The notes under the pieces: model-generated
What the model was told of the DNA's origin: nothing
The model's input: the letters and a program-made list of their open reading frames with translations, nothing else
The model's database searches: none
Shown here: positions 42,904-52,393 of the stretch, piece by piece
Position numbering within the stretch: position 1 is the first letter of the stretch
How the letters are laid out: the number at the start of each line of letters is the position of its first letter
Made by a program: the position numbers and the translations under genes
NCBI RefSeq assembly: GCF_022427145.1
Contig: NZ_JAKSXN010000001.1
Location: 62,001-126,000 of the forward strand
Reading direction: 5' to 3'
From: Paenibacillus timonensis
GTDB taxonomy: Bacteria; Bacillota; Bacilli; Paenibacillales; Paenibacillaceae
DNA length: 64,000 nucleotides

Positions 42904-44290
42904 TGAGGTAGGTCGTGACTTTGTTTTGAATCAACTTCGCGACCTCCTCCGCCGATTTTTGCCCGCTAAAAAACGCTTTGGATTCTTCATAAACCATTTC
43001 GGCTATCTTCGTGGATTTGGTGTTTCTGGGTACCGGATGAGACGCTCCGGTCAGGTACTTCATCAACCCGTCCAGCTCTTCATCGTTGACCTTGACCGGT
43101 ACGCCATGATGCGGCCCCTCTTTTTCGGTCGGTACCTGCCCGTCCTTTTTCAATTGAGCGACTTCCCGGTCGTACAGTTTTTTATTGATCGGAAAACCGG
43201 CATGAATCGGAGAAACCGAAACTTGATCCGACATCATGAACTTGATGAAGTCCCAGGCCTGCTCTTTCACCTTCGAGTTTGCGCTGATACCGACGCCGCG
43301 GTAGACCTGAAAATAACCTCCAACGCCGGCTTCCTGCGCATGCGGCTGAACGAATAGCCTCATATCCAAACCGCGTCCCCCGCCGTTCAACGTTTTGAAA
43401 TAATCGCCGGGAGAGTTGATTTGGACAGGGAGGAACAGCGGCTGGCCGTCCGTTCCGATCACGCCTTATTCGGACATCGCTTTGACCTGCTTCATCAGCC
43501 CCGTGAAGGAAGCGGAGTCAAAATACACCTTGCCCATGGCTTCATCCATAAACAAGGAAGCATTGTCGGACACCATCCAATTGAGCATATCTTGCGGTTC
43601 TGCATAGAGGGCTTGCCGGTATTCACCGCTTACCAGCTTGTTGGAGATTTCGGCAAAATCATTCCACGACCACGTCTGGTCCTCGATCTTTACGCCCGAC
43701 TGTGCGATGGCGTCCTTGTTCGCCGAAAGACCTACCAGAAAGAAAGACAGCGGCATTTTGTAAATTCCGTCGCCGGTTTTGGCGTTATCGAGAATATTGG
43801 CAAAGTAATCCTCTTTGTTGAAAGAGGAATCCTGACTCATCATCGTTTCAAGATTGACGAGCAGCCCATGCCTTACATAACTTTCGACCGGCAAGTCATC
43901 GAGCTGGATGAGATCGGGGCCTTTGCCTGCCAGCATCGCGGTGCTTACGCCGGTTTGAAACTTCTCCATCTCGGCTTCCAAATGCGAATCATCGGTCCGG
44001 ACATCCTCCAACTGAATCGTGACGTCCGGATGTAGCGCTTCATATTTCCTTTTCGCTTCCTGAAAACGCTCGTCCGGGAAAAACATCTGGAACACGACGG
44101 TCTTTTTGCCGCCTGTGCCGGTTCCGCCGCCGCTATCCTGAGGCGCGTTATCTCCCGTCTTCGCCGGGTTCGAACCGGCCGCATTCGTCCCGGATGTGCC
44201 GGCTTGCGGACTTCCTCCGCCTCCGCTGCAGGCGGCGATCGTGAATAACACTAGACAACTCGCAATAGCGAGCGATATTTTGGGCTTCAT
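42896..44290 (-). pseudogene. Sugar-binding lipoprotein gene interrupted by an in-frame TAA
   Basis: Read as one frame this is a complete family 1 solute-binding lipoprotein of about 464 residues, with lipobox FTIAACSG and GKGPDLIQLDDLPVES. At 43466-43468 the codon is TAA (context AMSE, stop, GVIGTDGQPL). Sequence similarity to the family continues without frame change to the real stop at 42896. A one-base change from a sense codon such as TAT, TAC, CAA or GAA would explain it. The downstream fragment could start at GTG 43462 but has no RBS or signal peptide. A sequencing error is possible. Confidence 0.82.
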
Positions 44291-44403
44291 CCTCGCCTGT
44301 CTCCTTTCGGCCGATATCGGTGTCAATACCGGTCTTCTTAATGTAAAGGAGAGATGTCATCAAGGTTTGGCCGAGTTGTAAACAAAATGTCTCCAAAACA
44401 AAA

Positions 44404-44458
44404 AGCATCCCGGGAAAAATACGGCGGCTGTTCTAAGCTCCGTTTTCCTCGGGATGCT
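44404..44458 (-). terminator. Terminator after the propeller lipoprotein gene
   Basis: Minus strand AGCATCCCG-type arms (44404-44412 with 44450-44458) with an inner GGAAAA/TTTTCC helix, then TTTTTGTTTT. It separates the two-component operon from the second ABC operon. Confidence 0.8.
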
Positions 44459-44473
44459 GGTTTGACAATGGAT

Positions 44474-45625
44474 TTATTTAAATTCAATGATAAGCGGCAA
44501 ATACTCTGAGGCGGCCGGTCCGGACACGATTTCCGACTCTCTTGCTTCTTGCTGGCCCGGTAATGCCGCGTAGGATTTTTGTCCTTGAACCAGCAGCTCG
44601 CCGTTGTCCGGACTCCATGCCATTTGCCAGGGAATCACGCCTTGATAGAGTGATTTTTGACTTAGAATGCTATTCCCTTGCAGCTTTCCGGCATAGATCG
44701 TATCTTGATTTTTCGTATAAGCGATATATTTCCGGTCAGGGGATAATTGAAACGTATCCGCGCGTTCCAGCAAAACGGCGACCGCATCGTTTCGGGGATC
44801 ATACGTATACAGCGCGCCGTCCCGTCCGATAAATGCCGCCTGATCGCTATTTATCCAGGCCACAGGGGTCCCACCGGCAAGCTCATGTTGATAAAGAGCG
44901 CTAAACTTATCGCCATTCCATGTCCCGATGGTTAATTCGGGTCGATCCGAATAACCGTTGATGATCAGGGCGGTTTTTCCGTCATCCGAGAATTTGACGG
45001 TCACGCTGAAATTCTCTTTGCCTCCTCCCGGCATGGCATAGTGCCGAAGCTCCCCGCTTTCTGAATCGTATAGGTTAACGGTAACATCTTTCATCCTGTC
45101 GTCGGAAGTTACATAAGAGAGATAGCGGCTGTTATCGGACCACATGAACCATTTGGATAAAAATTCTCTTGAAGTGGACTTGTCGACGACTTTCTCCGAT
45201 TGATCGGCGAGCGAGATCAACTGCAACGAGAAGGATCCATCGCTTTCCGTCCCGTAGGATACGGCATAACGTCCATCCGGGGACAAGCCCAGAATGGCGG
45301 TTTTCTTGTCGAGCGAAAACAGCTTCTCCCCGGACTCAAAAGGAGCGACAAGGCTTTCCAGGGTTTGCCCGGAAACCCTGTCCTGAGTGAACCTTAACAG
45401 CTCGTCCGGTCCGTACCACCCAATAACACTACCACTTCTCCATATATCCTCGGGAAGCCGGAATATCGTTTTGACCTCGAACAGCCCGTTGGTTTGGCTT
45501 TGCTCGCGGTCTTCTTCCGTGTCGGGAATGATGATCGTTTGGGGGCGCTGATCCCTCATGCATCCGGACAGCAAGAAGCCGGTCAGGACGATCGAAGCCA
45601 ATAGGAACGTTATTTTTTTGCTCAT
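44474..45625 (-). CDS. Beta-propeller lipoprotein
   Basis: 383 residues. The signal peptide ends in lipobox LLSGCMRD (Cys near 22). The body has WD40/TolB-like propeller repeats: ILGLSPDGRYAVSYG, WFMWSDNSRYLSYV, VKFSDDGKTALII, FQLSPDRKYIAYTK and MAWSPDNGELLVQG. It should sit outside the membrane. Its ATG overlaps the histidine kinase stop by four bases, so it is probably an accessory factor of that sensor, perhaps modulating signal perception as in other kinase-lipoprotein pairs. Confidence 0.85.
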   Translation of the reverse strand: MSKKITFLLASIVLTGFLLSGCMRDQRPQTIIIPDTEEDREQSQTNGLFEVKTIFRLPEDIWRSGSVIGWYGPDELLRFTQDRVSGQTLESLVAPFESGEKLFSLDKKTAILGLSPDGRYAVSYGTESDGSFSLQLISLADQSEKVVDKSTSREFLSKWFMWSDNSRYLSYVTSDDRMKDVTVNLYDSESGELRHYAMPGGGKENFSVTVKFSDDGKTALIINGYSDRPELTIGTWNGDKFSALYQHELAGGTPVAWINSDQAAFIGRDGALYTYDPRNDAVAVLLERADTFQLSPDRKYIAYTKNQDTIYAGKLQGNSILSQKSLYQGVIPWQMAWSPDNGELLVQGQKSYAALPGQQEARESEIVSGPAASEYLPLIIEFK

Positions 45626-47091
45626 GGCCGCTCCCTCTCCGCTTTCATGTAAGGCAGCTCCACCACGACGGTGGTCGTTTCGTTCTCGCTAGTCATGCGG
45701 ATGCTGCCTCCGTGATCGTCGACGATCGATTTGGCGATGCCAAGCCCCAGACCGACGCTGCCCGCTTCCTTGGCGCCTTGGCGGTCCGGCAAATAATATG
45801 GTTCGAAAATTTCTGCCAGATGCTCCCGTGAAATCGTCTTCCCCCGGTTTGCAATAACGAATCGAACCGTCTCCCCGGCACGCACGGCTTCGGCCTTGAT
45901 CTCCGAATGGATGTCGCTATATTTGACCGCATTATCCAGTAAATTGATGAACAATTGCCGGATTCGGTCTCCTTGAGCGAAAACATGGAGCTCCTCCGCG
46001 ATATGGCAACGAATCGTCTTTTGGTATCGTTTGGCCTTAAACGTCAGCGCCTCGCATACATCACGCAAGATTCGTCCCGTTTCGACGCGACTGAACTCCT
46101 CCTGGCCGGCGGTCTCCCGCGATAACTCCAGCAGCCTCATCACCAGGGCGTGCAGTCGCTCGCTTTCCTGAACAACGTGGTTCATCCCTTTGTCGAAAAA
46201 GGCCGGATCCGATTCGCCTTGCTGCCGGATGATTTCCGCGTAGCCGAGAATGGAGGTCAACGGCGTTTTCAACTCATGGGTCACATTGTCGAAGAAGTTC
46301 TTCCGCTGCCGGTTCAAATGCTCGAGGCGATCGCGATCCCGTTCGATTCGAACGATTTGCTGCTTGATTTGCCCGATCATTTCGTTGAAGTTCGCAGCCA
46401 ACCGGCCGATTTCGTCCCGCCGTGCCCGTTTGATGTCGATGTGGACGTCGAGATTCCCGTTCATCACTTCGTTGGAAGCTTTGCTAAGCTTGACCAGTGG
46501 AATGGTAATATTGCGGGACAGGATATACGAAAACAGGAATGCCGCCGCGAAAATCGCCAGCGCCAGATAGGTGATCGTATTCAAAATCGTGCCGGTCTGC
46601 TCGTGCAGCAGAGTGAAGTCTTTGGCGAACCGCAGAATCCCCACTTTGGTTCCGTCGATCACGACAGGATATGAATAGTGAACGGCGGCCGTCCCCTCTT
46701 CATAGGAGATCGTGTATGCGGTTTTTCCCGCAAGCGCCTGCCTCAAATCGTCGTCGGACACGCCGGCAAAAGCCTCGCCGGAGGTAGAATACAGCAGGAC
46801 GCCGTCCAATGTGTAGGCGCTTATCTCGCTGGAAGTCGCCCGGTTCAGGTCCGTGACCATCTCCTCGGCCATCTGACCGAAATAGAGGTCATCGTTCGTA
46901 AAGTGATTGATCAGGAAAGCCTGGCGAACATAGACGTTGCTGTTTTTTTTCAGCCCGATCAAATCGTCCGTAATGATTCTCCGGTTGCTCGTTTGAATGA
47001 TGTGGTCGATTGTTTGATTCAGCAGCAGGAAAGACAAGGCAAAAATTAGAAAAAAACCGACGAGAAACTTTCCCTGAATGGTGCGGATCAT
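45622..47091 (-). CDS. Sensor histidine kinase
   Basis: 489 residues. TM1 near 8-26, an extracellular Cache-like sensor domain ~30-165, TM2 near 170-192, HAMP to ~250, then HisKA with the phospho-acceptor in NVTHELKTPL (His272). HATPase motifs are NLLDNAVKYSD (N box), SVGLGLGIAKSIV (G box). It signals through the response regulator encoded four bases upstream. Likely role: sensing the envelope or environment. It is translationally coupled to the lipoprotein gene. Confidence 0.93.
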   Translation of the reverse strand: MIRTIQGKFLVGFFLIFALSFLLLNQTIDHIIQTSNRRIITDDLIGLKKNSNVYVRQAFLINHFTNDDLYFGQMAEEMVTDLNRATSSEISAYTLDGVLLYSTSGEAFAGVSDDDLRQALAGKTAYTISYEEGTAAVHYSYPVVIDGTKVGILRFAKDFTLLHEQTGTILNTITYLALAIFAAAFLFSYILSRNITIPLVKLSKASNEVMNGNLDVHIDIKRARRDEIGRLAANFNEMIGQIKQQIVRIERDRDRLEHLNRQRKNFFDNVTHELKTPLTSILGYAEIIRQQGESDPAFFDKGMNHVVQESERLHALVMRLLELSRETAGQEEFSRVETGRILRDVCEALTFKAKRYQKTIRCHIAEELHVFAQGDRIRQLFINLLDNAVKYSDIHSEIKAEAVRAGETVRFVIANRGKTISREHLAEIFEPYYLPDRQGAKEAGSVGLGLGIAKSIVDDHGGSIRMTSENETTTVVVELPYMKAERERP

Positions 47092-47094
47092 CTT

Positions 47095-47793
47095 CTAGTC
47101 CGCCTGCTTCTCGAATTTGTAGCCGATTCCAAACACGGTCGTGATCAGGTCGCCCGCATCCAGCTTTTTGCGCAAGCGCTGGATATGGGTATCCACTGTG
47201 CGCGTATCTCCGGGAAAGTCATATCCCCACACGAGATCGAGCAGGTCGGTGCGCGAATAGATTTTGCCCCGGTGGCGATATAGGCGCAGCAGCAGATCGA
47301 ATTCCTTCGGCGTCAAATCGACGGGCTCGCCGTCCTTGCGTACAAGCCGTTCGCTTTCGACCACCTCGATATTTTTGAAGCGAATCCGCTCTTCCTCCCG
47401 GGATTCCTCATGCCCTTGGCCCGCCGGCTGCACCCGGCGGAGAATCGTGCGAATGCGTGCAAGCACCTCGCGCAAATCGAACGGCTTCGTAATATAGTCG
47501 TCGGCGCCGAACTCGAGGCCGAGGATTTTATCGGTAATGTCGGACTTCGCCGTAATCATCAGGATCGGGATGTTATGGGTTGCCGTCACTTTCTTGCAAA
47601 TATCCAGCCCGCTTTGATCCGGCAGCATCCAGTCCAGCAGGAGAAGATCCGGCCGGAACCTCTCCATAAGCTCCAACCCTTCCATCCCGTTGCCCGCTGT
47701 CCGGGTATAAAACCCTTCCTTGGACAGTCCGTAAGCCAGCAGATCGGCAATGGCCGATTCGTCGTCTATGATGAGAATTTTCTTTTTGTTCAT
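47095..47793 (-). CDS. OmpR/PhoB-family response regulator
   Basis: 232 residues. The receiver domain has ILIIDDESAIADL with the acidic pocket and the phosphorylation site Asp54 in LLLLDWMLPDQSG. The C-terminal winged HTH has LTPKEFDLLLRLYRHRGKIY and TVDTHIQRLRKKL. It forms a two-component pair with the kinase downstream. Target genes could include the adjacent ABC/amidase operon, but no binding site could be shown. Confidence 0.95.
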   Translation of the reverse strand: MNKKKILIIDDESAIADLLAYGLSKEGFYTRTAGNGMEGLELMERFRPDLLLLDWMLPDQSGLDICKKVTATHNIPILMITAKSDITDKILGLEFGADDYITKPFDLREVLARIRTILRRVQPAGQGHEESREEERIRFKNIEVVESERLVRKDGEPVDLTPKEFDLLLRLYRHRGKIYSRTDLLDLVWGYDFPGDTRTVDTHIQRLRKKLDAGDLITTVFGIGYKFEKQAD

Positions 47794-47892
47794 AAGTATC
47801 CTCCATCGTACGTCTCGAACCTATTTTACCCGTCTACGGCTGATCGGGAAAGTTTTATGCAGTTGACGAATCGTTTTTCCCGGATGCACGCA

Positions 47893-48873
47893 TCAAGCTT
47901 CAAGGTGCCGGGCGATCATCAGCGTGGGATGTTCCGCGAGGGGAACCTCCTGTCCGGTAGTTAACAAACGTACCGTCGGTCTTTGCAAATGCGATTCAAT
48001 CCGGGTAACGATGGCAGGTTCTCCATTACTCAGTATGACTTTGGAACCCGGTGGATAGGGAGCGACCCCTTGAACGAAGGATTGGACGATTCGCGGATCA
48101 AAACCGCTGCCGTTCTGTGCCATCACCGCTTCAATGGCTTCATGCGGGGCGACATGGAGCACCGAAACCAAATTTTCATAGAAATTGGCCAAGCCGCAAA
48201 TTTGCGCATATTCATGGATTTCCGCCCCGGAGATTTTCCTTGGAAACCCGGTGCCGTCGTATTGCTCGTGATGCTGGAAGGCGACATGGGCCGACAGTAA
48301 GCTGACCTCGCGAACCGACCGCAGATAGTTGAAACCGGCCTCCGGATGTCCGTCTCTCCCGCTGCAAAGCCCTTTTCCGATGTCATGCAGCAAACAACCT
48401 ACCGCCAAGTCCCTCAATTGAAGATCATTGTAAGATAAGGACTTGGCGATTTGCAGGGAAAGCAGCGCCACGTTCACGGCGTGGGCATAGTTATGAAGTT
48501 CCGCGGCAATCGCCGTCACCGGAACGGAAATGGCGACCGGCCGCCGCTTCACTTCATCCGCCAAGCTTTTGGCCCCCTGAAACAATTGTTTCGTCGGGAA
48601 AGGTTTATGTTCGGCGGCTGCCGTATAAGCCAGCTTGACATGCTCGATTAACTCCAACCAGGTGGGGATGTCCAGCATTTCTTCCAGCGTAATTCCCTTC
48701 GACTCGGAATCTTCGATCACGAGATGGGAAATCCCCATATGCTTAAACCGTTCCAGGTATTTCGGGTGAACGGTATGGTTCGCAGCGAGCAGTACGCGTC
48801 CCCGGCTGTCATAAACCGCCCTCGCCAACTGCATGGCTTGCTCGTTGTATTCGGTGATTGGGATTACTCTCAT
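47893..48873 (-). CDS. HD-GYP domain protein, putative c-di-GMP phosphodiesterase
   Basis: 326 residues. HD motif in GCLLHDIGKG near residue 163; the second signature reads FQHHEQYDGTGFP, so the canonical GYP is GFP. HNYAHAVNVALLSLQIAKSL supplies further His ligands. A C-terminal ~45-residue segment with VILSNGEPAIVTRI resembles the C-terminus of the second HD-GYP protein at 53219. No receiver or membrane domain is present. It probably hydrolyses c-di-GMP in the cytoplasm. The start at 48873 is taken as is; a GAGG-rich site precedes it. Confidence 0.85.
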   Translation of the reverse strand: MRVIPITEYNEQAMQLARAVYDSRGRVLLAANHTVHPKYLERFKHMGISHLVIEDSESKGITLEEMLDIPTWLELIEHVKLAYTAAAEHKPFPTKQLFQGAKSLADEVKRRPVAISVPVTAIAAELHNYAHAVNVALLSLQIAKSLSYNDLQLRDLAVGCLLHDIGKGLCSGRDGHPEAGFNYLRSVREVSLLSAHVAFQHHEQYDGTGFPRKISGAEIHEYAQICGLANFYENLVSVLHVAPHEAIEAVMAQNGSGFDPRIVQSFVQGVAPYPPGSKVILSNGEPAIVTRIESHLQRPTVRLLTTGQEVPLAEHPTLMIARHLEA

Positions 48874-48972
48874 CTAAGTTGCCTCCTTTAAACTTATCGC
48901 GGGACCGAACCGTCGTACGCGACTTATTACCTATTACGAAAAGACTAGTCCCGTTTGCGGGGGGCGCGGCAT

Positions 48973-49022
48973 AAAAAAATTGCTCGAAACGAAAGCCGTT
49001 CAGCTTTTTCGTTTCGAGCAAC
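48973..49022 (-). terminator. Terminator after sigI-rsgI
   Basis: Minus strand TTGCTCGAAACGAAA pairs with TTTCGTTTCGAGCAA, then TTTTTTT; a 15-bp stem. Confidence 0.93.
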
Positions 49023-49049
49023 GCGATCCATTGTTATTCCCGTTATATA

Positions 49050-50498
49050 CTAAGGTTTCCCTCTCCCCGAACCGCTTCCCGAAGAACCCGGGTCCGTGGG
49101 TGGCGATGGAGAGGGAGACGCGCCGGAAGAGGCCGCAGGTTGCTTGGCCTCTTCACGGGGATGTTCCGTCGCCTCCGAAGGCTTGCTTGATTCGGCCCCC
49201 GCCGGTGCAGCCGGTTCGGCGACGATATCCTCCTTGCCCTCTCCGGGTGCTTTTCCATTTGAAGCGTCAACCGGTGTCTGGTCCTTGTCGCCTTGTCCAT
49301 TTCCTTGTCCATTTCCTTGGCCATTTTCCGGCGCCCCGGTCCCGTTATCGTCTCCTTGCCCCTTGTTCCCGGCAACCTCGGACGACTCTTCTTTCACAGG
49401 GTTCTGCGGCTTGTCGCTGCCTTGCGGACTGATCTTCGAGGCTTCCTCGCTTACGCTCCCTGCCTTCCCTTGCGGTTCGCCTGAGTTTCCGGAAGGCGGG
49501 TTCCCCGAAGGTTGATGCTTGGACGCTTGGTTCGTTACCGGCTGGGTTGGCAGCTTCGCCGGGGCTTCCGTATTTTTCTCGACCTCTCCTTTCGATGAGC
49601 GATCGATCTCCGGTGTACCTTCGCTTCCTTGCTGCGTCTTCGCGTCCGGGTTTGCAGAAGCCGGCGTCTCCTTCATTTTTGGTTTCGAGCCCGAAGTACC
49701 GGCCGCTTCGCGACTCTCCGGGCTTGCGCCAACATCGTCGCCGCCTTGCTCGAGAAGAATCTCGGGCGTGATGCCCGCTTCTTTCAATACCGAGACGATC
49801 GAATGCGTCCTTAATTCCGCGATGTCGAGCTGAATGCCTTGCGAGGCGGCCTGCTCATACACGATATATTTGTTAATGGATAACTCGCTCTGTACTGCCT
49901 TTTGGATATCCGCGGTCGTCGCCGCAAACAGTTCCAGCGTGTACTTTTCACTGATAGGGAGGGTTGAGCGGTCGATCGCGAAAGCCGGCGCGCCGCTATC
50001 CGCCGGCGGAACGACGGTCATCCAAATCCAGGTTTTGGCCGTCCCAGCCTCCAAATACCCTTGCCGCTCCGCTTCGGATATGATTCGTTCAACGGCCGCA
50101 GCGAAGCTTTTCCCCATGAGCTGCTGCTTCGTCACGATGGACTTGGCGTCGTCGTTGACCAGCCGCACCTTCGCGACCTTGCCGGCTGAAGTCACCCCAA
50201 GCTCAATGCTGGGGTTGATATCGATGGCAACCAGCGTCAACGGCGGCGTGGATCCCGTCATGAACTTCAGCATAAAGACGATGCCTAACAACAGCAACAC
50301 GGCCGCAGCCGCGGGTGCTACCAATCGGGACGCCTTAAATCTTCTATTCCTTGTTGCGCCAGGCCGATCCGCCATTGGCACCGGGATGTTGTCACCTAAC
50401 CTGGGCAAAACCGCCTGCCGGGGGAGATTGCGAAAGGTCCCGTCTTCGCATAAGACGACGATTTGATTCTCCGTAATTTTCATGACCGTTCCTCGCAT
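49050..50498 (-). CDS. rsgI: Anti-sigma-I factor RsgI
   Basis: 482 residues. Residues 1-55 form the cytoplasmic SigI-binding domain (MKITENQIVVLCEDGTFRNL). A TM segment spans about 62-82. The extracytoplasmic part begins with VAIDINPSIELGV, containing the conserved Asn-Pro at which RsgI proteins cleave themselves. From about residue 255 it is a low-complexity Ser/Pro/Gly/Glu-rich tail with GNGQGNGQG repeats, and there is no carbohydrate-binding module. The start at 50498 has AGGAGG seven bases upstream and lies two bases after the sigI stop. Confidence 0.93.
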   Translation of the reverse strand: MRGTVMKITENQIVVLCEDGTFRNLPRQAVLPRLGDNIPVPMADRPGATRNRRFKASRLVAPAAAAVLLLLGIVFMLKFMTGSTPPLTLVAIDINPSIELGVTSAGKVAKVRLVNDDAKSIVTKQQLMGKSFAAAVERIISEAERQGYLEAGTAKTWIWMTVVPPADSGAPAFAIDRSTLPISEKYTLELFAATTADIQKAVQSELSINKYIVYEQAASQGIQLDIAELRTHSIVSVLKEAGITPEILLEQGGDDVGASPESREAAGTSGSKPKMKETPASANPDAKTQQGSEGTPEIDRSSKGEVEKNTEAPAKLPTQPVTNQASKHQPSGNPPSGNSGEPQGKAGSVSEEASKISPQGSDKPQNPVKEESSEVAGNKGQGDDNGTGAPENGQGNGQGNGQGDKDQTPVDASNGKAPGEGKEDIVAEPAAPAGAESSKPSEATEHPREEAKQPAASSGASPSPSPPTDPGSSGSGSGRGKP

Positions 50499-50500
50499 CC

Positions 50501-51229
50501 TCAATCCTCCTCCCCATCTGCAACCGCGACGGTGTTTTTGATTCGTTGAAATTCCCCGCAAGCATAAATCAAGATTAACGCGATCAAATATTTCCGGTTA
50601 CGCTCCAAGGTTTTGGAGCTGACTTTGAATACGGACAACATTTCTTTAGCCGGCAGTCTTTTGGTCGTCTTAAGCGTATTCAGCCATTGGGGATGCTCGC
50701 CAAAGGTTTGGGCCATGCGAATCATTTGCTTTCTCGTATCGCGATGCTTGGGGGAACATGCCTCCAGATCTTCCAAGGCAACGCCGTATTGCCGCAACGT
50801 TTCATCATACAACCGAAGCTCCTCGGCGAGCGCCTGGGCGGTTTGTTCCCGGTCGTATAACTCCAACGAACTGGCGATCTCCAGCGGGGTTTGAGCAATC
50901 CCCTCGTCATGCGCTCCGTCCCAAACGGCACTTTCCATTTGCGCATATTTTCCCTGCCTGCGAAATTCATCGACAAGACGATGACGTATAACCATATAAG
51001 CATAATTGTCAAAAGATTTCCCGGAGGCTTCCTGATACCGGTCGATGGCCTCGTTTAATGCAATGATTCCGATGCTGGCTTCATCCTGGCTCCAGCTGAC
51101 CTGCCTCTTGCAGACATGGGATACCGCGCGCAGGATGAAAGGGCGGTAATAATCGATCAGCAGATCCCGGTCGATTTTGTTCCCCGCTTGCGCTTGATGC
51201 AATATTTCGTCTATCGGTCTGTCCAACAC
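50501..51229 (-). CDS. sigI: RNA polymerase sigma factor SigI
   Basis: 242 residues. Region 2 segments LLIDYYRPFILRAVSHV and SFDNYAYMVIRHRLVDEFR, and a C-terminal HTH around LPAKEMLSVFKVSSKTLERN, match SigI. In Bacillus and clostridia SigI responds to heat or envelope/polysaccharide signals and is held by RsgI, encoded next. The gene pair and order are conserved. ACCCCC at 51271-51276 suggests autoregulation. Confidence 0.94.
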   Translation of the reverse strand: MLDRPIDEILHQAQAGNKIDRDLLIDYYRPFILRAVSHVCKRQVSWSQDEASIGIIALNEAIDRYQEASGKSFDNYAYMVIRHRLVDEFRRQGKYAQMESAVWDGAHDEGIAQTPLEIASSLELYDREQTAQALAEELRLYDETLRQYGVALEDLEACSPKHRDTRKQMIRMAQTFGEHPQWLNTLKTTKRLPAKEMLSVFKVSSKTLERNRKYLIALILIYACGEFQRIKNTVAVADGEED

Positions 51230-51246
51230 AGCGGATCACTTCCTAT

Positions 51247-51276
51247 TACGTAAAAATGACTACGGTTTGTGGGGGT
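51247..51276 (-). promoter_or_regulatory. Possible SigI-type promoter of sigI
   Basis: ACCCCC (51271-51276) resembles the SigI -35 element. The best -10 match is CGTA (51247-51250), 20 bases away, which is longer than the usual spacing to CGAA. Tentative. Confidence 0.3.
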
Positions 51277-51372
51277 ATCCTCTATATAACTTTATCGTTG
51301 GCAAGAGCGGGTTGCTGAAGCCTACCGGCAAAAAAGCAACTTTAGCCCCAAAAATAGCGAGTTCGTGCCAAG

Positions 51373-52329
51373 TCACTTGCCTTTTTGCAACGCGGCGATG
51401 GTTTCAGCAATCCCGATCTCGAACGGCGTCGCCGGGATCGGTCCAATTCTCGATTCGTATTTCGCTCCGCTAAGGATAAAAGGGTCCTCCGTTAGGTACA
51501 GCATTTCTACGACTTCCTTCATGACCGGTTCAAACAGTCCGATAAGGGATAATCCCGCCCTCCCCAGGGGAATCACCGGTTTTCTGATTTCGGCGGCTTG
51601 CTGCGCGATTCGGACGATTTCCCGGCCGGAAATCGTACCGGCTCCCGGGATATGCCAGTTTTGGCCATATGCGAAGTCTCTGCGAGCCAGTTCAACGATC
51701 ATCTTCGCCGCATCCGGCAAGTAGACAATTTCACGTGGCGTGCGCATATTGCCGATGAATACCGCAGGCTTACCCGCAGCGATCGCTTCGAGCGTCGAGC
51801 CAAGATACGAAGCCTGATTCGCCGTTGCACCATAATAATCCGGCAGCCTAGCGATCAGGGTAGGAACGTGGCGCCAACGGTCACTGAACAACATTTGCTC
51901 AAAAGCCAGCCTGATTTTCCCTTTCCGGGTATGGGGTTGTTTGGGATGATCCTCGGTGGCTTGGGCTCCAGTTCTTCGCCCATACGGATAAATGCCGTCA
52001 ATCGCGACAACACGAGCCCCCAAACTACTGGCAGCTTCCATGACACTTTCCCCCAATGGGAGTAACTTGCTTACCATTTCGTGATACGGTACGTTTGCGC
52101 TGTGAATCAGGACGTCGGCTCCTCCCGCAGCTGCCTTGATGCTATCCGGCTGAAAGGCATCGCCGACAGCGATGGTCAGATGGGCGGGATGGCCCAGGTC
52201 TGCGGCCAGCTTCTCCAACCTTGATTGGGATCGCCCAAAAGCGACAGTTTCGATCCCCCGTCCTATCAACTCTGCCGTAATGGCTGCTCCCGTACCCCCG
52301 TTTGCTCCTAGAACGATTGCTTTTTGCAC
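51373..52329 (-). CDS. NAD(P)-binding epimerase/reductase (atypical SDR)
   Basis: 318 residues of the extended/atypical SDR type. The dinucleotide loop is AIVLGANGGTGAAITAEL at the start. Further segments are DVLIHSANVPYH, IDGIYPYGRRTG and ARLPDYYGATANQASYLG, typical of NAD-dependent epimerase-like proteins. A TetR gene upstream on the same strand and two operator-like dyads in the gap suggest tight repression and induction by a small molecule. The substrate is unknown. Confidence 0.86.
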   Translation of the reverse strand: MQKAIVLGANGGTGAAITAELIGRGIETVAFGRSQSRLEKLAADLGHPAHLTIAVGDAFQPDSIKAAAGGADVLIHSANVPYHEMVSKLLPLGESVMEAASSLGARVVAIDGIYPYGRRTGAQATEDHPKQPHTRKGKIRLAFEQMLFSDRWRHVPTLIARLPDYYGATANQASYLGSTLEAIAAGKPAVFIGNMRTPREIVYLPDAAKMIVELARRDFAYGQNWHIPGAGTISGREIVRIAQQAAEIRKPVIPLGRAGLSLIGLFEPVMKEVVEMLYLTEDPFILSGAKYESRIGPIPATPFEIGIAETIAALQKGK

Positions 52330-52349
52330 GCTCTTTCACTCCTCTTTTG

Positions 52350-52371
52350 TTAGTGATTGATCAATTACTAA
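52350..52371. promoter_or_regulatory. TetR operator, site 1
   Basis: TTAGTGATTGATCAATTACTAA, a near-perfect dyad 20 bases before the epimerase start. Confidence 0.6.
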
Positions 52372-52393
52372 CTCTTGATATGAATATATCTTC

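Noticed and set aside
43456-43475. Selenocysteine or pyrrolysine recoding at the binding-protein stop
   Set aside because: The codon is TAA, not TGA or TAG, and no recoding structure or need is evident for a sugar-binding protein.
49290-49330. Short direct repeats (GGAAATGGACAA units on the minus strand), considered as a tandem repeat locus or CRISPR
   Set aside because: They encode the GNGQGNGQ part of the RsgI tail; repeat unit and spacing are those of a coding repeat.
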